Of a DNA stretch of 64,000 nucleotides, positions 45,110-54,648 are shown piece by piece. The DNA lies in assembly GCA_037178855.1 (NCBI GenBank), contig JASJZC010000001.1, positions 3,534,001-3,598,000 of the forward strand, written 5' to 3'. Under the pieces are notes generated by a model. That model saw only the letters and a list, made by a program, of their open reading frames with translations. It had not been told where the DNA came from and searched no databases. The DNA comes from Oscheius sp. JU75 (lineage: Eukaryota; Nematoda; Chromadorea; Rhabditida; Rhabditidae). Position 1 is the stretch's first letter. The number at the start of each line of letters is the position of its first letter. Position numbers and translations under genes: made by a program.

Positions 45110-45567
45110 CTGGCAGCCGAGAGCCAGGTTTCAGTTTATACAATCACTGTGGGAGTTGAAGACGAAGACTGGGTCAAGTTTCCTCTTGACGTAAACAACA
45201 GACTGGGTGGAAGCAAGATCTATTATAAAGTGACGCCTTGGATTACCGGATTACGGTACCTTATCTGATCAATCTCCCAAATCAGGTTTCTTGCGCGTAA
45301 TATTACGGCGGACTGGGATAGTTCGATCTGGTTGGAGCAAACAGGAATTGCCTATACAGTACGGGTGAGAATTACAACTTCTCTCACAATCATATTCATC
45401 CTTATCACGATTCTAAGCCGACAAAACTATGGAAGACACTCGTTCCATTAGCCATTCCTACACAGTTCAGTCACTTTGAGAGAGAGCGGAAGGCTGTTCT
45501 GTATAGTTTCCCTTCGAGTATCATAACAGGTGTCGTCGTTTTGTTTGTGAGAGGTATGCGGAGGTAG
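45110..45567 (+). CDS. Orphan protein, 5' end not found
   Basis: Three plus-strand exons read LAAESQVSVYTITVGVEDED, WVKFPLDVNNRLGGSKIYYK, VTPWITGLR, FLARNITADWDSSIWLEQTG, then PTKLWKTLVPLAIPTQFSHF and SIITGVVVLFVRGMRR-stop. The first exon follows TTGCGCAG. The first intron is only 30 bases (GTACCT to AAATCAG), below the usual size here; the second (GTGAGA to TTCTAAG) is normal. No ATG is in frame before the first exon, so an upstream exon or trans-spliced leader is missing. No family recognised. Confidence 0.35.
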
Positions 45568-46100
45568 GATCTTTGAAAGTGCCCTTTCACGCTGACTAGC
45601 TTGAGTTTCCTTCTGAAAGAGTAGGTTGTCTTTGTTCTTATCTGGCTGTCCCAAATGCAGCGCTTTCTGAAAAAGGACCCGATTCTCCGGAAGTATTTGT
45701 AAGTGTGCTAATTGCTGGGTACCGACCTCCTGCCGACAGTTGCGCAAGCGGCATCGGAATTGTGCTCTCGTCGGCTCGACTCACTGGAGGCTAGGGCGGG
45801 ACATCTGGGGTCACCGAGGGTCACAGCCAGCCTGTTGCCCGCCTTTGTATGCTCATTGAGCACTGCCAGTGACCGCAGGATACGTCACACTCAGGTCACC
45901 CAGATACTTTTTGTTCTCTTGACTATGTTTTCTTGAAATTTTGATGGTAGCCACTGTTCTCTGACTGTTTACAACCATTTCAACGGTACAACGTCCTATT
46001 CTTTTTATCTCTCAGTCTCTCTCAATTACTTTATACCACAAATTTCCCAACCATCTCTCCCCTTGTTTCACCTTATTACGCAATCTTATACTTTTCAGCA
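45568..46100 (+). promoter_or_regulatory. Upstream region of the bZIP gene with nuclear-receptor half-sites
   Basis: About 530 bases before the bZIP start. It includes a DR-4 pair GGGTCA-ccga-GGGTCA at 45808-45823 and a single AGGTCA at 45893-45898. No convincing coding ORF. Confidence 0.4.
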
Positions 46101-47522
46101 ATGGACATCCAGGCGGCGCTGGCCTCGCTTCTTCGTCCGATACCAGCTCACGGGATCTCTCCGTTCCATCCCCTCTTGACTCTGACTTCTCTCGACCAGC
46201 CTCTTCTTGCACAATACGCCGACCAAGCGCTGTCCCCTAAAAAGGTAGAAATAGGTCTCAACTTTCAAGAAAAGAGATTTACAGGCGAGGATAGAAGACA
46301 GTTCGAGTCCGTTGAGTAGCAGCACTGTCTCTTCGAGTCAACACTCCACCAGCCCAATTTCCTCACCTCGACGCAAACTACCCCAGCCGATTCCTGATGA
46401 GAAAAAGGTAATTACGTATTCTTTTTTTCAAATCCCCGGTAATTGTGCTTTGGGTCAGTGGAGGCCAACTGTTGCCTGTCTGTCCCATTATTCAACCGTA
46501 CCGTAATTACCGCGCTCCGCTAGGGGGGACAGGCAGGGCGATTCTCTAGAGTCTTTAATCCTTTTGTGTCCCATTCTTGGGAGAGGGACTCCTTGGGTAT
46601 AAGAAACCGTAGGTGGCATATTTTTTTTTAAGATTCTTTAATAGTTTTGTTTGGTTAATGAAGCTTAGACTATAAGCCATCGAAAATTTCCAGTTTGTTC
46701 AGAAGAACAAGATCACCATCGTAGTCCTACTGTTGCGACGGGGTACGAGATAACCATTTGTTGGTATGACCAGTTTGAGAGCTAGTTTTGACAGTTCCTA
46801 GCTTATGATGCGGCTCTCGGTTTTCCGTTGAAGTCATAGAAATGCGCTCATGCCGTTCTGATGATCGTATTATCACGTGAATTGACTTTTCTTGTCATAC
46901 AAGACAGTACGGTAAAGACATCATGGTCACATTAACCAATAGATTGTTTCCCAATGAATAAGTTAGGAGACAGGTGCGACTATTACGCATCGAGACGAGC
47001 TTACACAACAGGATGGGGTCAGGTCGCAAAAAGCAACTGACCTATTGTAAGGTCAGCTGTTCTTTCTGAGAGACGCCGACACTGTCCGATGGTAATCAGA
47101 TACCTCCTCTTCCCTTAAATTGTCATGCGACTCCTCAAAAGAAACTCTGTGTGGGCCTCCCTATTTACATAACTGGGGACGTGTTGACCTAACCTGGCTG
47201 TGAGATAAGAGCCTAATTGAGAGAACTGTTTAGGATGGGGCCTACTTCGAACGGAGAAGGAAGAATAACGATGCGGCGAAGCGGTCGAGAGATCTGAGGA
47301 GACAGAAAGAAGAGGCCACGATGAGACGAGCAGCTCATCTGGAACAGGAGAATGCCCAGCTGAAGGCACAGGTTCGTAAACTTTGATCGATGCTAATAAG
47401 AATGTGATTTACAGCTGGCTCTGATGAAATCGGAGATGGCCAACATCCAGTTGATGCTCCTTGGCCGAGCCATGTCTTCCCCTGCTTCTCAACAGGTCAA
47501 GTCGGAAGACATTTCAGTTTGA
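46101..47522 (+). CDS. bZIP transcription factor, PAR/HLF/CES-2 type
   Basis: Four exons, about 155 residues. ATG 46101 is two bases behind a CTTTTCAG acceptor, a strong trans-splice signature. The N-terminal half is Ser/Pro-rich (HGISPFHPLLTLTSLDQP, STVSSSQHSTSPISSPRRK). The basic region DGAYFERRRKNNDAAKRSRD and following LRRQKEEATMRRA match the PAR/CES-2 consensus, with the invariant NNxAAxRSR form. The leucine zipper runs HLEQENAQLKAQLALMKSEM then ANIQLMLL. Such proteins bind palindromic TTAYGTAA-like sites as dimers; nematode relatives control cell death and neuron fate. The 820-base intron (about 46410-47232) contains an everted AGGTCA pair. AATAAA at about 47871 may be the poly(A) signal. 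Confidence 0.85.
47038..47055. promoter_or_regulatory. ER-6 nuclear-receptor-type element in bZIP intron
   Basis: TGACCT-attgta-AGGTCA, a perfect everted repeat with six-base spacing, within the long bZIP intron; a GGGTCAGGTC stretch lies about 20 bases upstream. Confidence 0.4.
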
Positions 47523-48150
47523 ATTCCAATTATATTTGTATTGTTACTGTAATTACTCGAATCTCATTGGCTCACTTTGACCATCTTTGTCGTGCCCAAA
47601 CACCCATTTGGCTTGGTGATGTTCTGAAAAGTTGTAGATTAGATCAAACTCTACAACTTCGCAGAACATAGCTAAGTTGGAAAATGTTTGTTTGAGTTTG
47701 AAAACCTGGGTCAAAATAAGACAAATGTTCGAGTGATATGCCGAGATTGGATCCAGCTTTAGTCACGTGTACAGGCCCCCCAACAGACGTGTTTCCCATT
47801 CAAACTTACTCAGGTATTCCCCAGGCATTTCCGTCCATTACTTCAAACCCCACGGGTTATTCCATGTGTGCAATAAAATATCTCCTTGATTTACAGTAAG
47901 ACTGTGGTGCGCCAATTCCGCGCCGCACCAGGTTTCCGAGGCGGCGGTCCGCATCAAAAACCATCACACTATGCTAATTAGGTGATTTTTGTGGTGGAAG
48001 GGATTGAATAGAAACAGCTGGACGACCACTGACAGCCACCAAATGGGCAGACAATCGACTGCTGCTCCTCTTTTCAACATACAGTCAATCGTTTGGGATA
48101 CCTCTGGAGAGAATCAGAGAGACAAGAAGAAGGCCGATGAGATAAAAAAA
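47523..48150 (+). other. 3' region of the bZIP gene
   Basis: About 630 bases with an AATAAA at about 47871 on the plus strand. No other gene seen. Confidence 0.4.
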
Positions 48151-48186
48151 AAAGAAAAGAGAACAGGGTGTTTAAGAGAAGCTTTA

Positions 48187-48410
48187 TTGACGTAGATTTT
48201 GTAGTATCGGCTGTGGGTCTTTTTCTTCCTCGGTCCTTTTTTTTCGGATAGAGCGATTCGTTCGAGGTCGTCTTGGCCGTCAGAGAGCTCGGAGACTTCA
48301 TATTGACCGTCTTCTCCCTCTTCTCCATGTCCATAGTTGGTTCCATCGAGCTGCGAGGCGTTGATCCCGTCTTCTGTGTCTGCTGCGTCTTGATCGGTTC
48401 CTGTGAGCTA
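48187..48410 (-). CDS. Acidic low-complexity ORF, frame uncertain
   Basis: Minus-strand open frame reading TGTDQDAADTEDGINASQLD, GEEGEDGQYEVSELSDGQDD, LERIALSEKKGPRKKK. It has no stop before the minus-strand AATAAA at about 48183-48188. A run of eight A (minus strand, about 48238-48245) lies just where a one-base change would move the frame to an early TAA. No start is visible in this frame, so a 5' exon is missing. It may be a small gene with a homopolymer indel. Confidence 0.3.
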
Positions 48411-48583
48411 TAGTAGTTCAGTAGTAGTTAGTAGTTCGAGAAGAGTTCCCAGAGATTCCAATGCTATTGTCCAACTGTCCGAAGAATACAGTCCGCTGGA
48501 AAAGACAACACAGTCCCCTTGATATATATGAGAAGCATCAAAATAGACAAAACAAAGACGCAAGAAAGGTTTATTATAAATGT

Positions 48584-49118
48584 CTATAGATCCTTGAAGA
48601 TGGCGAGGGCGGAATCCTTGTTCGAGTCGAAGAGCGTTAGCTGGAAGTCACTTCCGATCGCGAGCTCGTAGCATTTTCCAATTTCCGTGTCTCCCACGAG
48701 GAGAGCGGCCTTCTCGTCCGACAATCCGAAACTGTAGGTGCTTTAATGGAGAAGTCTGACGGGAGGCAATGGAAGTCATATTAGAGATTCGAGATGTTTC
48801 ACAGCTGGCAGTTCCGAGACTGGAAGTGGATGGACTGGTAGAGAGACGCAGCTCGTGATCTGGCTTCAGACCTTCTTGTCCCGACAGACCATAGATAATC
48901 GTCTTGCCGTCCTCGAGTAGAGGAAAACGAGTCGTGAGTTCCTGGAGACTGATCGTGTTCTCGTGGAAAGGCTTGCTGCTGAGCAGATTGTGTTGGCAGC
49001 CACCCTTGGTCAGGAGACTCTTGTTCAACAGCAAAATCACGTCCATCGGGCGGTCCTCGTACGTATTCGACGGCATGCTCTGAGCCGGACTGCGCTGCTT
49101 CCCTTCAGTCTTGTACAT
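48584..49118 (-). CDS. Orphan protein, two or more exons
   Basis: ATG 49116-49118 (MYKTEGKQRSPAQSMPSN) directly follows AGCTTCAG. The first exon encodes MDVILLLNKSLLTKGG, PFHENTISLQELTTRFPLLE, DGKTIIYGLSGQEGLKPD and a Ser/Thr-rich stretch. The last exon, after CACCTACAG, encodes FGLSDEKAALLVGDTEIGKC, YELAIGSDFQLTLFDSNKDS, ALAIFKDL-stop. AATAAA (minus strand) follows about 15 bases later. The donor that keeps frame between them is unclear; the best-looking one (GTGAAA) gives the wrong phase. No known family recognised. Confidence 0.5.
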
Positions 49119-49171
49119 CTGAAGCTACTTGTAGAGTTTCAACAAAACTGGAAATACCTAGACACACAATA

Positions 49172-49469
49172 ATGATTCGATTCAAGGAGGAAGAAAAAAC
49201 CATTGGAGAGGGAGATTGCTAAATGGAACAGACCGAATCTGTTGCCAGTCTCGTCCTCCATCTATGAGAGGCACTTCTCCATCGACACGACCAGCATCAA
49301 CAGTCTCGTCTTTCTCGATTCGGAAGACACTCAGATCTCGAGACCGAGGAAGAAGAAGACTCGTGACACGAGGTCCTCGGATCTGCGACTCGTCAACTTG
49401 GATGGACAGACGGACACTTTTTTCGATTTCGACTTGTGCTCTCTCAAAACCGACAAAATGTTTCAGTAG
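49172..49469 (+). CDS. Small orphan gene with an apparent homopolymer frameshift
   Basis: The ATG at 49172 opens MIRFKEEEKTIGEGDC-stop. If the A6 run at about 49191-49196 lost one base, the frame would instead continue KPLEREIAKWNRPNLLPVSS, then FSIDTTSINSLVFLDSEDTQ, SRPRKKKTRDTRSSDLRLVN, DGQTDTFFDFDLCSLKTDKM, stop at 49467-49469. The long frame lacks its own ATG. AATAAA at about 49491 supports a plus-strand message. The start is only 54 bases from the divergent start at 49118. No family recognised. Confidence 0.45.
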
Positions 49470-49499
49470 AGAGGCTGGACGAGTACTTTGAATAAAACG

Positions 49500-50077
49500 T
49501 TTTCAAGAAGAAGACTCTTGTTTGCTGCGTCTTTTGACCTAGTCGTCCAGTTTTTTGGTAACTATCTGGACCCTTTTCCGTTTTGTTTGGTATCTATTTG
49601 GAGCTATTGCAAAGATGAAGCATACTTTTCCATTGTCAACACAAACTAGACTTTGGCGCGCATTTTCATCTACAATCATGACGGGAGCCTACAGTATCCT
49701 TTCGACCGCCATCTTCAGACCACTCTCAAATCCTAAAACTTTCTTTTCCTTTTTACACGATTTTCACATTCTTTGCGCCTTGTCTTGCTTTTTTTCGAGA
49801 TTTGCTGAATCAATCCCGTCGCTACACAATGCTTGCAACAGGAAAAGACTCATTTTATAGACGAAATGGCCCCGTACAACCTGCTTATATATTTTTGACC
49901 GTTTCAGAGTCACCTGTTCATTTCATAGCATGTAACTGTTTAGTGTTAGCAAACATAGACCTTCGATATTCATTCTGCGTCGAGCTTCAAAACTGGCCCA
50001 CAATGCTTTTTGAATGTCTTGATTGAATTTTTCGAACAGCTGTTCTTGTATCTCAATCTTTCACTGTTTTAGAGCAA
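49500..50077. other. Interval upstream of protein 4.1
   Basis: About 580 bases. Open frames here have no coding character. Probably the 4.1 promoter; the 4.1 start has a CTGTTTTAG acceptor 5 bases before it. Confidence 0.4.
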
Positions 50078-52515
50078 ATGGGTAAATACGGAAACTCGGA
50101 CGGTGATCTAGACGCTACCGTGAATACGACTTTGTCGAAACCAAAAGACCCGAAAATGCAGGCAGCCAAGGTCCAGATGCCGATTGGAACTAGTAAAGAT
50201 TTCGAACTCCATGTAGGTTTTTCATTCACATTGCCTTATTGACCTATTCAGCGTGGATCTGATGGTGATGCCCTTTTCAATCTGGTTAGCGCCGACCTGT
50301 CCATCGAGGAACGTGACTACTTCTCGCTCTGCTTTTACGACAACGAGGGAATCAGACACTGGCTTTACAACGATAAAAAAATCCTGAGACAACTGAAAGG
50401 TAGCATTTCCAATCTTCCCGTATACCTCAGTTTTTTGGGCCTTCCCTGGGAGTTCTCTTACGAGGTCAAGTTCTATCCGACCGAGCCTACCACATTGAGC
50501 GACGACAACGCCCGCTACAACCTGTTCCTTCAGCTCAGGAAAGATGTTGCCTCGGGAAGGTAGTGGTGTTTTATTTCCTATATTTACTGGTTGTTTTAGA
50601 TTGCCGGCGACTATTCCGACCCACGCTTTACTAGGAGCTCTAGTTGCCCAGGCCGAGTACGGAGACGCTGACTGTTCTGCCGATTACGAGCAACAACTGA
50701 AGGGTTCGCTGAAGATTCCTAATTCGAATGATCCCTCCCAGCTGATGCAACTCCTGGACAGAGTCAAGGAAATCCATCGCGAACATAAGTGAGTTCTCCT
50801 TATTTTGATCCTGTTCACCAATATAAATTCCAGGGGACTCACAGCATCTGATGCCCAGTCCAAGTATTTGGATGCTTGTAAGCAGCTCAGCATGTATGGC
50901 GTTTTCGTCTTCGATGCTAAGGTTCGTGTTTTAATATCACGTAGCTATATTTTTGTAATCAGGATAAGGATGACAGCAACGTTGGAATCGGAATTTGCGC
51001 CACTGGCGTAAACATTTACAAGGAAACTATCCGCGTGCACCGATTCGTCTGGCAGAACATTGTCAAGATCAGCTACAGAAAAAACACCTTCTCAGTGAAA
51101 ATCAAAGAAGGAGAGCACAATAAGAAGGAAATCACTCTGACTTACAAGGTCCACGACTACATCTCTGCCAAACGTGTCTGGAAGTGTGGAGTCGAACATC
51201 ACACGTTCTTCAGGTAATTTTTCTTTCTGATCTCTCAAATAGAACTATAGGCTAATTCAACCGGAGATCAAGCCGAAGGGAGGACTTTTCCGCTGGGGTT
51301 CGACTCGCTTTCGCTATAGTGGGCGTACCCAGTTCCAGACGAAGATGGCTTCCCAGATGTTCAATAATTCCCAGGGTGGAACTGTGCCCAGATCTACGAA
51401 TGCCCGTTTGACCCAGTCATTCGATCATGGATGTATGTTTGTCTTCTTTTGCTAGCCAATAATTCGAGTTCAGTGAATAAAGAAAACGATCCAGTTCTTG
51501 AAAAGACCTTCGGACGTGATGGCGAGCCTTCTTCGGTGAGTTCTCTTTATTTATTTCCATGACTAAGCTCAAAAACTTCTACTTTGTTAGAAGATGTCAC
51601 CGAGATTCCTTTGATAATCTTTGTTTTTCAGCCTGGAGTTTCTTACGATATCGCCAGCAGCAAGAAAGCTGGATCCACCAATGGCAAGGTCAGTGTTATC
51701 CTTGGTGTAGAAGAGCTTGTTCCCAAGCTTCGTGAATCGCCCAACTCAGCTGCTTATTATCGACCCTACGTACTTTATCTGGAAACTTTCAGGGAAAGAA
51801 GATAAAGGGAGAACACGGAAAGGACTCGAGCGATTCATCCAGCAGCGACGATGAATCTGGTTTCAAGGTGGTCGAGGTTGGTTTTGAGTTTCTTACATTG
51901 CCTGGTTGTCATCTTTCTGGTGTTCTCCCGCATTGATACCACTCAGCACTCTCACTGTTATATAAGCTGTTGAGCAGGGATTAATGCTACAATTTGCCTT
52001 TCAGTCGCCTTGTCAGTCTCACTTCTTTCCGTATAAAAGTTGTGTTTTTCAGTCGACTATTGTTGAGCAAATTTGCGAGCTGCAGACTCCTCATCCGGAT
52101 GTCAATACTTCTCCTTCCAGAGGAGGACCTGAGGTCAGTTCTTGTTTCATTTGCTTCTTCGAAAAACTTCAACATTAAAGCAAATTTTTCAGAGCCTGGG
52201 AGAGTTCGTATCGTCGAAGATCGTCACGTCCGGAAATCGAACCATTGAGACCATCACCTATAAAGCGGAGCGTGGCGGAGAGATCGAAACATACGTCGAA
52301 CATCGTGTTACAATCAACTCCGATGTTCCCATAGATCATGACGCCGTATGTTGCTATCCATTTCAATTTTCTATTGTTTCTAGGAACTGAATGCTGCCAT
52401 CTTGGAGGCCACCAAGCTCAACCCGGAGTTTTCGGTTAGTTCTTCAATTACAACAATCTAAATTTGTACATTTTAGGTCGAACGAATTGAAGTCAGACAG
52501 GAGGCAAGCACCTAA
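50078..52515 (+). CDS. EPB41: Protein 4.1 (band 4.1/Coracle/FRM family)
   Basis: About twelve exons joined in frame, roughly 580 residues. Start MGKYGNSDGDLDATVNTTLS behind CTGTTTTAG. The FERM domain spans F1 (DYFSLCFYDNEGIRHWLYND), F2 (NLFLQLRKDVASGRLPATIP, THALLGALVAQAEYGD) and F3 (FVFDAKDKDDSNVGIGICAT, HRFVWQNIVKISYRKNTFSV, KRVWKCGVEHHTFFRL). The FERM-adjacent region follows (GGLFRWGSTRFRYSGRTQFQ). The C-terminal domain reads ETITYKAERGGEIETYVEHR, VTINSDVPIDHDAELNAAIL, NPEFSVERIEVRQEAST. The protein links transmembrane proteins to spectrin-actin at the cell cortex and, as Coracle, at septate-type junctions. The spectrin-actin-binding domain of vertebrate 4.1R is not evident. Confidence 0.93.
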
Positions 52516-53015
52516 TAACTCGTCTAATTTCTACGTCTGTTTTCCCTCTCTTCCCAGAATCGTCGCGCATGTATGCGATCGTTTTCTCCTTTTCCATTTC
52601 GTCTTTTCGCAAGCAAATGTGCTTTACTCTTTCTCCTTTACTCTAGTGTCTAAGGCAGCAGATACATAGGTCTGTATCCAGTTAATTGCTTTATTCCAAT
52701 CAGTTATTTGCGCAATATACTTTTCTTTAAACTTGTATACTTTTGCGTGAAGTCTTCTCTGTCTGGATTTCGGGGGTGCTTTCATTTCGGTGTCGTTATG
52801 ATCGAGCTCTGCTCGTTCTCCGATCGTTCGTTCTTCTCAAACACCGTTCTGCAGTTTCGTGAGCACTTTTCCGCGAGAGGAGCGACGTTGTTTTTTGAAA
52901 AATTAGGTCAGATCCCTTGCATTAGATTGCTGCGTTTGTCGAATCTCGAATATCGCTACAACAAGATAGTTGTTCACACGTTTTATTACAAAAGAAAAAG
53001 GACGAGTTTGCATGT
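52516..53015. other. Intergenic interval, 4.1 3' flank to H4 3' end
   Basis: Convergent 3' ends of the 4.1 gene and H4. No clear AATAAA seen for 4.1 and no further gene. Confidence 0.4.
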
Positions 53016-53031
53016 GGCCCTGAAGAGGGCC
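53016..53031 (-). terminator. Histone 3' stem-loop of H4
   Basis: Minus-strand GGCCCTCTTCAGGGCC, a 6-bp stem with a 4-base loop as in replication-dependent histone mRNAs, about 40 bases past the H4 stop. Flanks AACCCAAC and ACAT are shared with the other three histone genes. Confidence 0.93.
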
Positions 53032-53071
53032 GTTGGGTTTTGAAATGAGCTGCGAGTTCCGACACAGAGAC

Positions 53072-53470
<399 letters not shown>

Positions 53471-53559
53471 TCAATGTATGGTACTCTCTTATCGCGTCCA
53501 TACTATTTCTTGGCTCGAAAGACCGCCCCTCTGCTTTTGGCAGCAGTCCAGGGTGCGTT

Positions 53560-53568
53560 CCCGCCAAG
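53560..53568 (-). promoter_or_regulatory. E2F-like site of H4
   Basis: Minus-strand CTTGGCGGG, close to the TTTSSCGC E2F consensus; equivalents occur before H2A, H2B and H3. Confidence 0.45.
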
Positions 53569-53569
53569 A

Positions 53570-54021
53570 ATCTGACCTCTTTTGGGAAATAGTACTCTTT
53601 CGTTTGAGATAGAGGTTAACCGAAACGATCCAGGCAAAATATGTTTTACTTTCTAGTAAGACCGATGCATGTTCAAAGACGAAATGGGGCTAATAGGAAG
53701 CAGAGAAGAAGACTACGTATATGTTATCAATCGCGGCTTTTTTCTCGTTCGTCCTGTGTTCAGCGTAATCTCTACCCCAAATGAACTCTCAAAAGCCTCA
53801 TTTGAACTGGTCTGTGGATTGCACCAGAGATATTTCTTTGAACGCGCAAGTTTGCCTTGCAGGTACTGCATTTTTCAAAAGATATACACAACGTTTTTTC
53901 CATTAAAAGTTTCTGAAAACAAAATGTTTCTAATTTGCAAGACCTCTTGTAACAGTTGGCAGAAATAACACTTCGTTTCTTTTCACTTTCGAACTCCCAT
54001 TATTGAGCTTTATTTCAGAAA
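53570..54021. other. Intergenic interval upstream of H4
   Basis: About 450 bases between the H4 promoter and the next plus-strand ATG. Nothing else seen. Confidence 0.4.
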
Positions 54022-54300
54022 ATGCTACCAGGAAGCAGTGAGGGAGATGTTCTACCGTTCGAAGAGCCTCTGGTCAGTTTCGACTGTATCGTCGATGATA
54101 TTTAATCAGAAGATCACCAACGATTCCAGTCACAACTTCCATCTCAAGTTCGTCCGTTGTCTAGCCACTTGCCTACAAAATTGCGTACATATCTCGATAT
54201 TTGAACCTCTCCTGGACGTGAACTATTCGACTCGTCACCGTTGACTTCGAGTACACGCGTGGAAATGAGAACGTGATCAAGAAGGAACTCAAAGGTTAGT
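54022..54300 (+). pseudogene. Possible degenerate MSP/VAP-domain-like fragment
   Basis: ATG 54022 follows a TTTATTTCAG acceptor. Exon 1 MLPGSSEGDVLPFEEPL, a 38-base intron (GTCAGT to TTTAATCAG), then KITNDSSHNFHLKFVRCL. The latter resembles the LKxTNxSxxxxxFKxK strand of MSP domains. A later stretch in a different frame, VTVDFEYTRGNENVIKKELK, resembles the RITVEWTNTPxGAAKQFRREW end of MSP, but I cannot join the two in frame. Either a short broken copy or a gene with exons I misread. Confidence 0.25.
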
Positions 54301-54648
54301 AATCTCATTTTGGAGGCATGCTTGGTTCAAAATAGAGTAGCTATCGAATATAATCACTTCGTTATGCGCGTCTTTTCCAGGCCATGGGTAATTCCATTCG
54401 ACAGCGCGCCAAGGACACGAAGCTGTCAGCTTCATCTCTTCGTAAGTTTCCTTTTTCCACTGTCGAAACCAAATTCAGATCTCTGATGAGGACGTCTTCT
54501 TGCTTCTCTAGGATCATACAGATGCGTATTTTTCCTGTAAAAAAGATAAAGCGTTTTGCTTCTTGCTCTGTTCCATGTAACTACCGGTTTCTTTCCTTTT
54601 CTTCCATTTACATTTACTTTTTACTTTGAAAACTCGATGAAAAACAGA

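Noticed and set aside
46438..46511. Short element with CGGTAATT/AATTACCG ends in the bZIP intron, considered as a MITE
   Set aside because: Terminal repeats of only 8 bases, no target-site duplication and no second full copy found by eye; related TTACGGTA words recur in the window but are too short to define an element.
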